From: Erpobdella octoculata
Lineage: Eukaryota > Annelida > Clitellata > Hirudinida > Erpobdellidae
Assembly: GCA_963978895.1 (NCBI GenBank)
Contig: OZ022238.1
Span: 27,605,117-27,669,116, forward strand
Direction of reading: 5' to 3'
DNA: 64,000 bases
Both the position numbers and the translations under genes were made by a program. The notes beneath the pieces were generated by a model, which saw only the letters and a list, made by a program, of their open reading frames with translations, made no database searches and had not been told where the DNA came from. Of the stretch, positions 11,640 to 26,700 are shown one piece after another; the first letter of the stretch is position 1, and each line of letters begins with the position of its first letter.

Positions 11640-12289
11640 TGTTTTTAATTAAGGTCCTGCGTTTGATGCGGGATTGTGCGCATTGTGCGAAAATCGCACA
11701 ATTGTACACAATTTTTATCCGATCCGAACAGGTTCAAATAAAATATTTTATTTGATGCGCACTCATTCACAAGTGCGCACAAAAACAAAAATTGTTTGAA
11801 AAATCGCGCACAATGCCGAATAATTGCGCACAAAAAACCGAATAATTGTGCATATACAAATATTAATTTTGGTGCAACAAAGCCCAGCAGTTTTATATTT
11901 TCAAGAACCTCTGATTTCAAAGTTCACAAGAATTTTCTTGACTGTTTGTTGTGAATTTTACTGAATAATTTCAATTTTTCATAAAGTGATCATTTATCTT
12001 GTTATTTAAAATAACATTTTGTTATTCATTTTATTTGTTTAACACAAATCAAACACAACATAGGATTTATTATTTATTATGTGAAAAAAAAATTCTTTAT
12101 TGCATATGAAAATTTCATTTAATAAAAAACAGAAAACGTTTTATTGAATGAAACTATCTTTTCGAAATCAAAACTTGAACAAAAATAAAAATATTGTCTC
12201 ATTTAATTGGAACTAAGGAACAAGTGTTGATGATGAACATGACTGGACGTCATGAATATTGAGATCAAGACTATGATCAACTTGTTTGT
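11640..12289. repeat. TGCGCACAA-type motif cluster, probable transposon subterminal region
   Basis: Between about 11660 and 11850 the short motif TGCGCACAA and close variants recur many times on both strands. This looks like a subterminal binding-site cluster of a DNA transposon, plausibly the hAT whose transposase lies at 12290-12892. I could not find paired termini. The rest is AT-rich with no coding evidence. Confidence 0.4.
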
Positions 12290-12892
12290 TTATTGTTTAT
12301 TGTTTTCTTCTACATCTTTAATTTTTTTACAGACTAAATTAATTTTTTTATAATTTCGTTTAATAATAGCCAACATGGAACAGTTGTCTGCACTAAGGTT
12401 TTCTCTAGAATTTGTGATTATGTTTCCAGAATTTGAAAACAATCTTTCACTTGAAGCACTTGTGAGTGGTATGGACAAATATTCTCTTGCAAGTGATGAG
12501 AGAATAGGAAAAGTGGTAGAGTTTTCATGCCACCAATTAAGTATTGGAGATTGCCTATTAGTAAAAGGCATATTGAAGTAGTTTTCCAGTTCTAAAGCAA
12601 TTGGTGGATGATTAAGTAAAGATGTTGGTTTTGCCACCATAATTAATTTTCCTGCAGGGTCATCAACCAATGTTTCCATTTCTTTGTCAGCATTTTTAGT
12701 TTGTTGCTTTTGTTTTTTATAAAAATCAATTGTTGATTGATGAGTTTCAATCACCTCATCTACAGCTGATTTCTTATTTTGAAAAGCTTGTAATACAGTT
12801 CCTTTGAAGCTTGGGTTTAAAAAGTTTCCAACTTTATAAAACTTATTTCTTGTCCCACATTCTGGAAATCTATAAACATGGCTCTGCCACTT
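12290..12892 (-). pseudogene. hAT transposase C-terminal fragment
   Basis: The minus-strand open frame contains a clear hAT dimerisation region: LNWWHENSTTFPILSSLARE, then YLSIPLTSASSERLFSNSGN and the usual 'NLSADNCSMLAIIKRNY' ending. This is the ZBED-like type. Upstream (higher coordinates) the homology stops at about 12892, where a Helitron-like GC-rich fragment abuts, so the first Met at 12955 lies in foreign sequence and is not the real start. Confidence 0.8.
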
Positions 12893-12990
12893 ACATTCGA
12901 GTACTGTTCGGGCCGATTTTTCGCGGGCCGGTCCGTCGACAACTCGACCCCGCACGTTTCATAAGCCAAAATTTCAGGCCCGGCCGTTTT
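12893..12990 (-). mobile_element. Fragment of the GGGCCGGGC-rich Helitron
   Basis: Contains gggccgatttttcgcgggcc and 'caggcccggccg', matching the 3' part of the Helitrons at 32103-33582 and 37955-38450. Neither terminus is present. Confidence 0.55.
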
Positions 12991-14165
12991 CACACACTTT
13001 TACTTTACTGTCGTCAAAAATTTGAATTGATTTTTCACCAACTTTTAGACAAGTTAGAACTTTGAAACCTTCAGCATAGACTTAACCGCCAAAACAATAT
13101 TCAATAGTTTCCGAAGTGATTTAATCATTATTTCAAATAACTTCAATATTTATTTTGTAACGCATTTAAAATTATTCACTAACTGGCATTAGCGTCTTTT
13201 AAATCAACTTTAAGGTAAAATCATGACTATGACAAAAACTAAAATGTTGACTAAAGTATTAATTACTATTAACAACGGTAAAACTATTATTGCATTTAGA
13301 AATCGATTTGCATAATCTAAAAAATATAAGTGTTTTAAAAAACTTTGTTTTTACACACTTTTACTTAACTTGACTTCTCTGCCTATCGTCAAATTTTGCA
13401 ATCGATTTTAAACTAACTTTCCGATGAGCTAGAGACTTAAAAATTTAAACATACCTCCGAATTGATTAACAATGCATTCTATTAAATTTTCGGATTGATT
13501 GGACAAAATTTAATTAAATAATTATTTGTGATATTTTCGTCGAACTATTTATTGTGTATGCTAATATGCTCGTTGTTTATGTAACACAATGCGGCCTACA
13601 CAATCGATTATATAAAAGTGTGTTTTTAAAAACCTTGTTTTTGCTTCACTTGTTTAACTTGACTTCATTATTTCATATAACTTCAATATTTATTTTGTAA
13701 CGAATTTAAAATTATTCACTAGATGACGCTTGCATCAATTGAAAGAACTTTTAGGTAATCATGACTATGTTAGAAAAAACAAAACCCTATTAAAATTTTA
13801 ACTCAAGTATTACTATAAACAAGTAAAGGAAAAACGAGTTTTTTAACACAAACTTTAATTTCAAATACACTCGATTTAGAAATACGAAAAATGTTCAAAT
13901 TGCATTTTTTATTGAATCATGTATTGTCATCCAATATAAACCTATGCTGAAAGTTTCAGCTTCCTAGTCAAAAAGCTGGTTCAATTTTACTTGCAAGATT
14001 TGCGTACAGAGATACACACATACACAAACACACACAGAGAGATTGAAAGCTAAATAAAAGTTTGTAAAAAGAGTAAAACTATAGTTGCATTTAGAAATTG
14101 ATTTGCACAATGTAAAAATGTGTTTTAAAAAAAACTGTTTTTTTTGCTTGGACTTGTTACAGGCC
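12990..14165. repeat. Cluster of unclassified interspersed repeats
   Basis: Several related copies lie end to end. Units starting ACACACTTTTACTT and ending near GCTTCACTTGTT occupy about 12990-13355 and 13356-13660. A minus-oriented copy of a second subfamily (tgaaagtttcagcttcctag) occupies about 13800-14080. A 14140-14200 piece returns to the GGCCCGGCCC Helitron-like sequence. Shared core: cnAnCTTnnnGAnnAGCTAGA. No coding capacity seen, so the class is unknown. Confidence 0.6.
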
Positions 14166-14937
14166 TAAATTACAAATATACATGGTCAAAAATTTCGGCC
14201 CGGCCCGTGCAGTACTTCCAACTTGCATCTATCAGAAAATTCAGTAGAAGTGCTAACGTTATGGAGCTGGCTGAACAAATTCTTCTATTTTTCTGCGTTA
14301 CACATCCACTTTTTTGTCACCACACTGTCAATTTCTATCCCTATACTGTCTTTCTCATCTCTGAAATTGCCCCTCTAATTTGATTCCCATTAATATTCGT
14401 CAACACCGCTTTTCTGTAGCGAATTCATTCGAATTGATGTTTTTAAATTATTTCTATTAAATATTTGATAAAAACCTTTGAAAGTCAGAATATCACAAGA
14501 TACAATATGAACATCTGATGAATTAACTAAAAATCTTTAAGAAAAAACTGAATAAATGAACTAAAACTTCCGACTTCAAGGCAAGCTCAAATCAACAGAA
14601 ATAAATTATCTCAGATAAGCCAATTTTCTCAGCTTCAACAATTTTGGACTTCTTGTATTTCTCATTGACCATCTAATTTTACTTGTCTTCTACTCAACAT
14701 GCAATGATTATCAATTATGTACCGTGAAAGATGCTCAGTCCGCTCAAAAAACTCAACAATTTATAAAAATCTTTGTAACAAGTTTTTTAAGTAACTTAGT
14801 AAATTCAACAAAATAAATATAAAAAGAATCATACAATACAACACATACAAATTCTTATAAACTACCAACCAACAATAACTATGCCACAAAAATGAAATAA
14901 AAAATTACATCGCTGACAAATTAAACAAAATATAAAC
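14166..14937. other. 3' flank of GTF3C2-like gene, nothing assigned
   Basis: AT-rich, with no exon supported. It should hold the 3' untranslated region of the minus-strand gene, but I could not point to a convincing polyadenylation signal. Confidence 0.5.
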
Positions 14938-17426
14938 CTAATTTTTTTTATTTTGTAAATTGTGAACATCGGAAATCAACCGCACCCTCAAAAGACCATT
15001 AAAACCCCCAAATGCCAGCCAATCGGAAGACTCTTTGTTGGGATTCCATGACACCTAAATAATAGAAAAATAACTATTACAATTTATTTGTCAGACTTAA
15101 GTAATCAAACTGTACAGTTATTATATAATATAAATTATGCAAATGAAGCAGACCCTATAACAGCATATTCATAACTAAAATATATATATATAATTATTCT
15201 TCTTTATGAAATAAAATGGCTACCTTATGAATGGCACAGTGAGGATTAATTAGAACGTCATCACCGGGCAATTCTGTCTGACTTTTTACAGCTGCCTTGA
15301 ACTTCCAGTTCTGAAGAAACACACAAATCCCAATGGAATTTAAAATTAAATAATAAAGAAATGAATAATTTTTTTTATATAATAAATATAAAAAATTTTA
15401 AACAGAAACTAACCTTGGAAAAATCTTTAATAATGAAATCTTTATTGCAGCAACACAAGATAGGAAATTGGCCATTCTCGCTCTCAGAGTTCTCATTTCT
15501 GATGGAATCCTTACAGATACAACTTCCTGTGTTATTACTCTCTTTTGACATTTGTACAAGTGAAAGAACCTTTAATGAATAATTTATGCACGAATAAATA
15601 TCTTTTGACTACAGTTTATGAATAAATATTGTACAAAAAATAATTTACATGAGTTTATAATTTCTACTACAGTAAATTGTGCAGTTTTATTACCCGGGTA
15701 TTCCCGATTTTGGTGTACTAAGGACAGGAGATTAAATTTTAAATTAAACAACGAAGACATCCCTGTTTTTTTTATCACACTAAATGACATAAATTATTTG
15801 TGAATTCAACAAGTTTTTGAAAGGTTGCTGTATAGAAGCCGATTATTTCATTATTCAGCTTCGACCACGTTTCTAAGCCAAAGTCCAAATAGCTCAGAAT
15901 TTCTAAACTTCGAGCCGAAACTCAAGTGAGGTTTGTTTAGTCCTTGATATTTATATACAGAAAACTTTCAGAAAAAATTTCAGACAACCTTTTAGTGATT
16001 ATCGACACAAAAAAGATTAAAAAAACAATAGTATAAAAATTGATGCATCCAAATATTTCCAACCATTCTGTGTAAGGAGTTTGCTTTCGGTGGATTTAAA
16101 ATATTGTCACACGACTGAAGACATCCAGCATTGTCACAACTTGTCATCACATTCAACCACTCGTTGTGTGACATGGCCTGGATAAAAATAACACAAAAGA
16201 GTGAATGCACATTTGGGCATATTATAAATGTAATAACATAACCATGTCACACTGACCATTATTGTTCCATTGTGCAAAGTATGGCTGATGTGTGATACTT
16301 TGGATGCACACAATTCGTAGCCTGCAACAGAGTTTCTTTGATATCTAAGCATTTAGAATGATAAAATGCTTAAAAATTTGTAATAGAGTAAATGAATAGA
16401 TATTATTTTACATGTTATTATCAAAATATAATTTGAATATTTTCTGTTTTCAGGCATTAACAGAAATCACAAAATGGAGCATAAATCAACAACACCTAAA
16501 GAATTAAGTAAATCAATAAAAACAAAAAATAATTATTTTCTCACAGATATCCTTCATCAAATCCAACAAACAATTTCGATCCCTCCACAGCTGGCCACAT
16601 GACACATGTCATATTGTATGCACGATGTGACAACAATGGACTGTCCAAGTCGTTTACATTCCACAACTTCACATGTCTGTATAGAGTGTATTATTACTAA
16701 CTGTTACTATGGCATCATACTTGTTTATTAAAAAAAAGCATAAATCCTTGTTTGCATAATAAACCAACTCTTCAAACTATCAGAATATATTATCATGAGT
16801 CTTAAAATAACAAAATCTTTAAAAAAAAGTAAGTACAAACTTGTCCTGTGAACTACTTGCAAAGAGATGTTCTGATGTGGGGCAGAATACAATCCCTGAA
16901 ACAATACTAAGATGACCTCTAATCGATTTAAATGGAAAAAGAGACAGTTTGATTTTCTTCTTGTTTCCGTTTGAATTATTCAGAGGTGATGATGACGATG
17001 CTATTCTACTTCTATGGTCAAGGTTCCAAATTGCAATTGCTCCTACCCAAAAAACAAGAGAATTTGAAAAAAAATAACAAAAAACATCTAAGAAAATCTT
17101 CTCAGAAATCAGTTATAAGTCATTATTTTTCATAACAGTAATATATTTAAAGGCTTATTATAGAACAAAACGTGTTTGAGCTGGAAAACAGAGGAACAAT
17201 ATTTCAGAACTTATTTTAAAAAATAAAATATAGACTGATATATAATAGATGATAAGCCCTCCATGGTGTGCAGACATTTCTATGTGTAAGAATTGTTGAA
17301 AAAATTATTTATTTTTGAATTAATGTTATATTTCAAAAGAAAATATAATATTTAAAAAAATATATAAACAATAAACAAATGCACTAAAGTTTTTAATCTA
17401 TCTATATATATAAAAATGAATGTTTG

Positions 17427-17460
<34 letters not shown>

Positions 17461-17610
17461 TGTATGTATGTATGTATGTATGTATGTTATTTATGCATTG
17501 CTACACCATTCATCCGATCGTAATGAAATTTTCACACAACCTTGAGAGTCAAGGGGAATCAAATAAAGAGAAAAAAAATTTGAAATCCATCACAAAATGA
17601 GCGGAGCGGG

Positions 17611-17700
<90 letters not shown>

Positions 17701-20700
17701 TAGCGGGGTTACCTGGCGTTGCTCGGAGGTTTTTAGAGTTTTTTATCGTTTTCTCTAGCTCCCGTTTAATTCCCCGTTTTCTCTCCCACTCCCGGTCGCT
17801 TTCCCGCCCCATCTATCTCTTAATAATTTGTAATAACGCGCAATCGGTCACATTATGCAAGACTGGGAAGCAAGTCATGGACTTCTTAATATTCAGAAGT
17901 CCATTAGCAAGTAATGCCTGTTACGCAATTGTAAACAGTGCTTCGAAAACTTATGCAATGATCATGTATAGGCACTTTTGGCCCGGAAGGTTTTTTGGCC
18001 CCCTGAGCCGGGGGATCGGAGAAGGAGTCCAAACCTTCTTAACTTTTTCCCCTTCTTAACTTTCCAGGCCAAAAGTTCCTATGTACGACCATCGAAGGTA
18101 ATTGCATAATAAAATTCAAATTTTGTTTACGTAACAACGTTTGAAGGCTTCAAGCAGCTTTTAGCAAATCTATTTTACGTTTTATGAGCTAAAATAAGTT
18201 ATGAAAGAGTGGAAAAGAAAAAATGAGCGCGAGCGGGAACGGAAACGGGAGAGCAAGCGGGGAAGGAAACGGGAGCAAGAGAGAAAAATGATAAAAAACC
18301 TCTGAAAACCCCGAGCAACCCCGCTAGTATATATATAAAAATGAATGTTTGTGTGTGAGTCTATCCTTTATAGAAATCTGAACTGCTAGAGCGATCTTGA
18401 TGAAATTTGGAAGGAGGTAGTTCTCATACAGGGAAAGAAAGTTAAGAAGGTTTGGACTCCCTACTCTGATCCCGGCTCAGGGGGGGGGGGGCCAAAAAAC
18501 TTTTCCAGGCAAAAAATGACTATGTACGACCATCAAAGGTAATAAAATTCAAATTTAGTTTACGTAACAACATTTGAAGGCTCCAAGCAACTTTTAGCTA
18601 GTTTTAGCAAATCTATTTTACGTTTTATGGGCTAAAAGAAGTTAGGAAAAAATGAAAAAAAGAAAATGAGCGGGAACGGGAGAGCAAGCGTTAGCAGGAA
18701 AGCGGAAGAGCAAACGGGGAGAGAAACGGGAGCAAGAGAGAAAAACGATAAAAAAACCTCTGAAAACCCCGAGCAACGCCGGGTAACCCCGCTAGTAAAC
18801 TATAAAATCAACTATTTTGTTACAAAAACAACTCTGCTCATTTCATTACAAACAATCTGTTAAAAAAAAACCACTATGAAAAATTTGCCTTGCAATGAAG
18901 ACATGGTGAAGCTGACTATAATAACTACAGCATAACCTTATATGTTATTATCTTTATCTAAGATAAATATATAATTAGAATAATTTATATTATAAGTAAC
19001 TATTAAGGCAATTATTAACGAATGATATATAAACTCTAGAATAAATAATTGTAAATAAATAAGTGCAAACTCTAGTTTTGTTTAGGTGTATCACCAAATG
19101 AAAGTTGTTTTGTAAACCAAGAAATAATGAAGTATAGACATGACACTCACCATCAGCAAATCCTGCAGCAATGATAGGAAACTTTCCATTGATGTTCCAA
19201 TCCAGGCATGTACACGGGGAGGCTGTCAATATTTGAAACAAAATGGAAAATTCAACCAAACTGTCACTGCTACATCACGGTAGTCCTCAACATCATAATT
19301 AATGCAATCATTATCCTTTCATACCATTTGAGCCACTCATCTCAAGCACTTCAGATGGTTTGACATCATAAAACTTGGGTTGAGAGGAGGTTTTCTCATT
19401 CAAATTTTTCAGGTTAATTTGTTCTTTTTGTTTAAAGAGAGGAATGCTGGGATTTCAATAATATGTTAATAAAGCAATAACAACACTATGAAAAATAATA
19501 CCAACAATACTAAAAATAATAATAATACACTTAAATTAACCTTTACATTTTTTAGCTTTAAGTCTAACATTATTTTGCTAATAGTACAAATACACCAGAC
19601 CTTCTCTATAACTCTCCTTGGTAGAATGCAAATTCGATTATTCAGACATTTTTATGTAGAAATTACATAGAGAAGACTATTAGTAAGAGATATATAGTAA
19701 ATAATCTTAAAATGAAAACTATTTTAATATAATGAAATATGAAAAAAAGAAGTCCACATTTTCACACATCATTCTCAGTAGAAAAGATGAATAAGACAAT
19801 GAAAAGCATATAAATATACATATACTCTTTCAAGTTAAAAGTCAGATCAGCATTTTTTCCAAGTATTTATACTTTTAAATGATTATCACATCGTGGTTGT
19901 ATAGCACTATCACCATTTGAAGCTGTGTGCTATTTGAATAGAAATGATGCTGAAAGAAATGGTAGTCAAAAACCGAGATCATTTCATGCTGCCGAAAAGC
20001 CTGTTTCATTATAAAGTAAATAGTTTGCATTGAGAAGACCAGGTGTATGTGCTTACTTATTTTAATATTATCTATAAAAAATATACAAAATTTAATGATT
20101 TTTAATTGAACACAATAATAAAAATAAACACCTTAAAATTTTCACACATCCACTGTGACTTGCACAAGCCAGAAGACCCATTCTTGACTTGAAAGCCTAA
20201 GAAATTTATCAGTAAATGAAATGCATTCTTTATTGCATCGATCAACTTTTATGAAATATAATGTTAAAAATAAATGTATCTACCACAACTATCCCAACTA
20301 TGATCTCAAAACCATAACCATCATCATCACAACTACCAATGAATTAAGACCCCCAAAATGCATGAAACAGCAACTTACAACATCTTGACTATCTGAATCA
20401 TCCTGATCATCACAGTGCCATGATGAAGCATCGGGTGCCCACTTCATCTGCCACACAGGACCACCTTCAATGACCAACAAAGCAAGAAGATTTGGTTCAT
20501 TTGATGGCATTCTGCAATTGAATGATTTCATGTATTAATAATTATTTTAAGACCACATGTTTCAGATTGTACTCTCTATTTATACATGCTTGAAGCCTTC
20601 TTTGGTGCTGCCATATAACTCAAATTCAAATTATTTACAAACCTGCATGAAAGACTTTCAAACTGCCATAGTTGAATAATACTTTTATCTTTATGTTGTG

Positions 20701-23700
20701 ATGAAATGGTAGAATGAGACACTGCAGGGTTCTGATGAGTGTACACGGCCAAACACTGTCGGGTGGATTTGCTGAGAGGAGTTGGACACCAATCGAGTGA
20801 CCATATCGGACCTCCCACTTTAATAGTGAAGGAATCTGGGTGCAACAAAGATATTTATAAATTTCTGTTGCATTCAGATGAAACAGAGACAAAAAACTAA
20901 AATTCATGCTAACATTAATGAATATATTATTTTTAAACTTATATTATTTACAATATTATATCTTTCACGTTACCATATAATTTTACATTAAAATTCATCA
21001 CTCACTCACTGGCTCAGTCTGGAACGCTAACATCTGGTTAAACAAAGTCAACGTTCACTAAGCCCATCCTTATGCACACGCACATACACATAACCAAACA
21101 AGCTGTCTAGCAATGGTTTTCGACATTTCCCTTTTAGATTCGAGGAGACAGCCTAGGTGTTATTTGATTATTTTATAATTATGTAGCCTAGGTTTTTACA
21201 AAAGACAGGCACTTGTGCCGATCAAATTCTGGTATTGTTATAATATTTTATTGATTTCCTTACTTTATCATTCATATTATTATATAACCCAACCTTATTT
21301 CTAGTTGTATATAAAGAAGTTAAATTTATAAAGTAAAGGAAATTTAAAAAAAAAAGTATAAATAAACAAACCTTCATTTTTGTGGCATTCAAAAAGATTC
21401 AAATAAATGAAAGGACTTTTTAATGAATCAGATGCCTTCAACTGAATCTTAAACCCGACTTTTTGATTAATAGGCAAATATTTCTCACCTTCCCTGAAAG
21501 AAATTAACAGTATTAATTATCATAAATGTTTCCATGAAAAGCGTTGGTTTTTAACTCTTAAAAAACTGTAAAAATATAGACATATACTGAACTTTGCTGG
21601 AAAGTACATTATATCAAATTTGTAGAAAAAATGTATTGTGTACTCCAGCACCAAAAAACCACTTCAATATATAAATGCCAGGTAATTAAATTTATAGAAT
21701 AACTAACTTAGATGAGATCTCACAATATTGTTCCTTTTTAGGCATCAAATTATTTAATATGTTCATATCTTGATGTTTCTTCTTTAAATTTATTACAACA
21801 TCTTTGTCCATGTTTTCTTTACATTCTTTATTTAATAAATAAAATTTAATTAAAAATTTATATCATCGATAGTTTATCAATTTATTATAATTCCATTTTC
21901 ATCTTTGGAACATTTCACAAAACATAAAAAGATTTATAACAAAACAGTGTATCAGAGAAAGCCTTCTGCAGCCAAATGAAAGTAGATATCAAACAAACAA
22001 CAACACAAACTACCTTTCCCAGAGATCATCCGACAATGATGATATTACCCCAATGTATAACCATGAAAAATATCAATATTGAATTTATAACTGACTGAAG
22101 ACTAACTGTATTTCTGTTCTTCTTTGTGTTTGCTGCTTCTATTGGTTTCACCATAATCATCATCATCATCATAATCATCCTCATCATCTTCTTCTTCACC
22201 CTTCACATCAGTTTCTTCATCACCCATGTAATCTTTATCACGATTATCATCATCATCATCATCAATATCACGTGAGCCCTTCTCCTGAGAGAATAAATTA
22301 ATAATGTCATAACATTAGCTAATTTAGAAATAAATTATATTGGCAACATAATCACCTACTTTTGATGTTCCAATCAGCAAGCTCATGTTATGTACTTTAA
22401 TTCTGGCCCTGAAAACAGGACAATTAAAAATCTTTTTAAAATAATTTCTTAGATTTTATACAAAACTGAAATGAAAGCAATAAATAAATTTTATTTCAAA
22501 ATTAATGAAATCAAACTTCAAAGCGGCTTTTCTTTTTGAAAAAATCCCAGTTCCAACATTTTTCTCTGAAAAGACTTCAGACTGGAAGAAAGTAATTTGT
22601 TTTAAGAAGTTTATATATTGTTATATTCACAGCAAATTAAATAAAAACAATGCTTCCTAAAATAAATCAGAATACATAAAGAATTGATAGAACACATTCA
22701 AACCTCTTCATCGGGTTCTATTTTTAAAGATGCGTCAACCGTACTCTCCAACATGGTCAGTGACTCATCAAGACACGATTCGTATCCATTTTTCATTTTA
22801 TTTTTCTGTTTGTTCTTCTTTTTTGATAATGAAGTATTTTGTTGAACTTCTAAATCACTCTGATCCTTTTGCTTGACACGGCACTGATATTAACAATTAT
22901 AATTTGAACTTTTGAATAAAAGTTTTATAATATTCTTTTTTAGAAAGTATACAAATAATTAAATCATTGCTTTGTTATCTGGGACAGCTATTAATATGTA
23001 TGGGGTAGCATGGAGTATATATTGCAATGCTGGGGCTGTTGAGGCAGTGAAGATGACTGATGACTGATGTTTAAAAAAAAAGTGATGCACTTGAACGTAG
23101 CTCCTCCTACAGGGGCATAAAATTGTAAGAACATTCAATGAAAGTTTTGGAGAGGGTGATTGAAAGAAAGTGAGGAATATTGTGAAGATTGATGATATGC
23201 AGTTTGGTTACATGATACTACCGATGTTATTTTCATAGTTCATCATTTACAGAAGGAATATTTCACAAGAAACAAGCATCTGCTGATAATTAATGCTGAT
23301 CTGGAAAAAGTATTTGATAAAGTACCCAGAAAAGTACCTTTGTGAGTACAGAGTATACCTGTCAAAGGAATTGTTCCGTGCCTATCTTTTTCTATTGGTT
23401 GGAACAGATTAGGAAAAATTGGCATGGAAACAAAAGGTCGTGAAGTGAATGCAAGTAAAACTAAAATCATTATGTGTCAGGCAAGAATAGAACCATTGGA
23501 GAAATCATATAAATGGCCCATGCAGTGTATGCACAAAAGGTTTTGTTTCCAACTTCGCTACTTGACTACCCATGGTGCATTACTTTATTTGAAAGGAAAA
23601 ATGTACAGAACTTGTGTCCAAAGTGCCCTAGTTTATTGCATGGAAACATTGTCAATAAAGGCTGATAATCTAAGAAACTTAGAGAGGACTGAGCATATTA

Positions 23701-26700
23701 TGGTTAGATGTGTTATGTGTCATTGAACTACCAAATATGCAATACAGATTTGTACAACCTTTTGGATGTTCCATCGCCATTTACTTAAAAAATAAATGGC
23801 GATGATAATCAAAATGTCAAAAAATATTGTTCCATAAGATAAATCAACACTTAAACATGCACAAACCTCTTGAAGTTGCCTCTTTTTATAATTTCTCTTA
23901 GAAGATCCCTTAACTGAACTTTCCAAGACAATCAGCGATTCCTCAAGATGTGATTCAAATTCAGTTTTATTTTTATCATGTTTTTTCTGTTTTTTTGACA
24001 ATGAAGTATTTTGTTGAACTTCTAAATCACTCTGATCATCTTGTTTGACATGGAACTGGTATTAATAGTTATAATTTAAACTTTTGAATAAAGGTTTTCA
24101 TAATATTCTTTTTTAGCAAATATACAAATAATTATATGATCATTATTACAAACTAGAGACAGCCCGCCAAAAATGATGAACTTTTATAAAATTTCATTAT
24201 GTATTATTTTTCAATTGCAGCGCCACCTTTTTATCTTTTAGGGCTGACAGTGTACAATTGCGAAATAACTTTTAATATTTAAATAAATTAAAAAATATTT
24301 AATTTACTTAAATTATATAAAAAAATGTATTTACATAATTATTTACTACAATTATATATAAATTAATCTGACATAGATAGCAAATCGTAAGACAAAAATG
24401 TCTTACACAAACGTGGGCTATTATATTATGTAATAATTATATCATCATTATTACAAATAATTATGTCATAATTATTGCAAATAATTATATCATAATTATT
24501 ACAAATAATTAAATCATAATAATAACAAACAGATACTTAATTACACACAAACCTTTTGATCGACTTGCTTCTTTTTATACTTTCTTTTGGAAGATTTCTC
24601 AACCATACTTTCCAACATGGTCAGTGACCCATCAAGACCTGATTCCAATTCAGGTTTCTTTTTATTAAGCTGCTTCGTATTCTTTTTAGATGTTAAAGTT
24701 CTTTTCTTAACTTTTACATTGTTCAGCTTTCCTTGTTTGTCATGACACTGAAATGAATTAAACCTCTCTATTAAGCTTTGAAAAGTAAACAAGTAAAATC
24801 GAAATAAATGCATATTACATAATTCGCCAGAATAACTCTGGTTGATTAAAAAATAAATTATTTCAAGTTTTAATATAAATATTAACACAGTAGAACCTCT
24901 CTTATGCGACTTCTCCATTGCCACATAAAATCGTTCGCATAAGACGGAGAGTCGCAAAAGAGAAAAAGTTACATTTTCTTCAGAAATACATATGAAAACA
25001 ACAAAGAGTAATCAGTAGTTTATTTTTTTATGAGTAAACTGTCCTATCATGACAAAGTGTTATCCTTATTTCTGATCACATTTTGAATTTCAGTTTTTCC
25101 AACGCCAATTGATTTTTTTATTCCTCTCGATAACATCTACATGTTCTTTAAGAGTCAGAACATTTCGCTTATTAGACATTGTTTAATTATGAATTAACTC
25201 ACAATCAATCAATAGGTAATGTAAAATAAAACAATGACAGATGAATTAGAAAGACTGCGAAGTAGATGGACTTAAGTAGAGTCGCCCGACTAATTTGAAT
25301 TTACAGCCAATCAATATCAAGATATGTAAAATAATTACATTAAAAGTCCTCTAAACTGGATACCTAGAAAGTGGACATTATTGCCTGGCATGGAACTATA
25401 TCAATTTTTTATTGGTTTCTGAAGAGCAGACTGTTCAAAAGAAAGAAAAAATTAACAAACCCCCACTGCTTTTATTACACATAAATACAATATCAACTAT
25501 CACTCACAGGTCAATCTAATCACCAATTGGTTGCAGTTGGAAATCTGCATATCTTAACAAAAAAAATTTGTGGTTAATCTTGATCTCCATTTGCAAACAG
25601 CTGCAAATGCATTCACCATCAGAGATTCTTGGCTACAAGCTTCTTTATTGCAATAATGACTAATATATTATTATTATTATATAGGCAGTCGCAAAAAATA
25701 AACGCGCTCTAGTGCGCAAGGCCAGAACCTTAGACACTCCAAACCTTCCTAGAGAAGTTGATGGGGTTAACAGGGTGTTAGGTGAAAGCGTATATCTTGC
25801 GAACTAATAAACTCCCAATAAAAATGATTACATAAAAATGCTTGTAAAAGATACCTTGAGGTATGTATTTGTTGTATAAATTTCATTTTTTTTTGTAAAA
25901 TCAGATTGACTTTAATACTTTAAGATAGTAAAATTTCATAGCTCTACGACTTTGTGGAGCACGGTAATAACTTGCGGAAGTTTAAGAGTCCATCTAAAAC
26001 AAATGGGGCAGCCATGGTAAATCAACGGTTCTTAAGCGCAGTGCATTAATGCCACAGCTAATAACTTTTTTATGGCTAATTGAATGTTTTTAGTTGTTGT
26101 TTTAAATGAAAGTTTATTATATTAACAATAACATATTAAAAATTCAAATGTCTACTAATTTGACTACTTATTTAAATTTGTGTGAAACAAGTGCAGTTCC
26201 TTGTAAATCAGAGAGCATATTGGCTCATTCCCCAACGGTTACAACGCAATTTTCAAATCTCAATAACTTTTTTATTAGAACTTGCTAACTCAATCAAATA
26301 ATTCATTAAGCTACTGGAGTACTACTAAAGATGACGCAGAGGACTACGACCTACAGACGTAAAGTTTCATAGCAGGCGTGATCACAAGAGATCTGACTTT
26401 CGATATTTAAAGAACTATTTTATCTGATTTTTTTAAATATTTCATTGTTTTGTTATTTTATAAGTACAAATTTAAAAATAAATAATACAGCATCTAATGA
26501 CTTCTGAATTTGAATTTATAACTCTTACTCGCTATGCTTTTTCAGCCTTAGATTGTGCACTCAAAGATCTATGTACACCTACGTGAGCTGAGCTAGGTTG
26601 TTAGAACCAGTTTTTAACAGCCTAATGCCTCGAATGTTTCTACCGCGCTGCGTTCATCTCGAATGGATTTTTCTTTATTAAATATAAACTTTTTTTAGAT

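Noticed and set aside
11645..11920. 91-codon Cys/Phe-rich minus-strand frame
   Set aside because: Lies over the TGCGCACAA motif cluster; composition follows the repeated motif.
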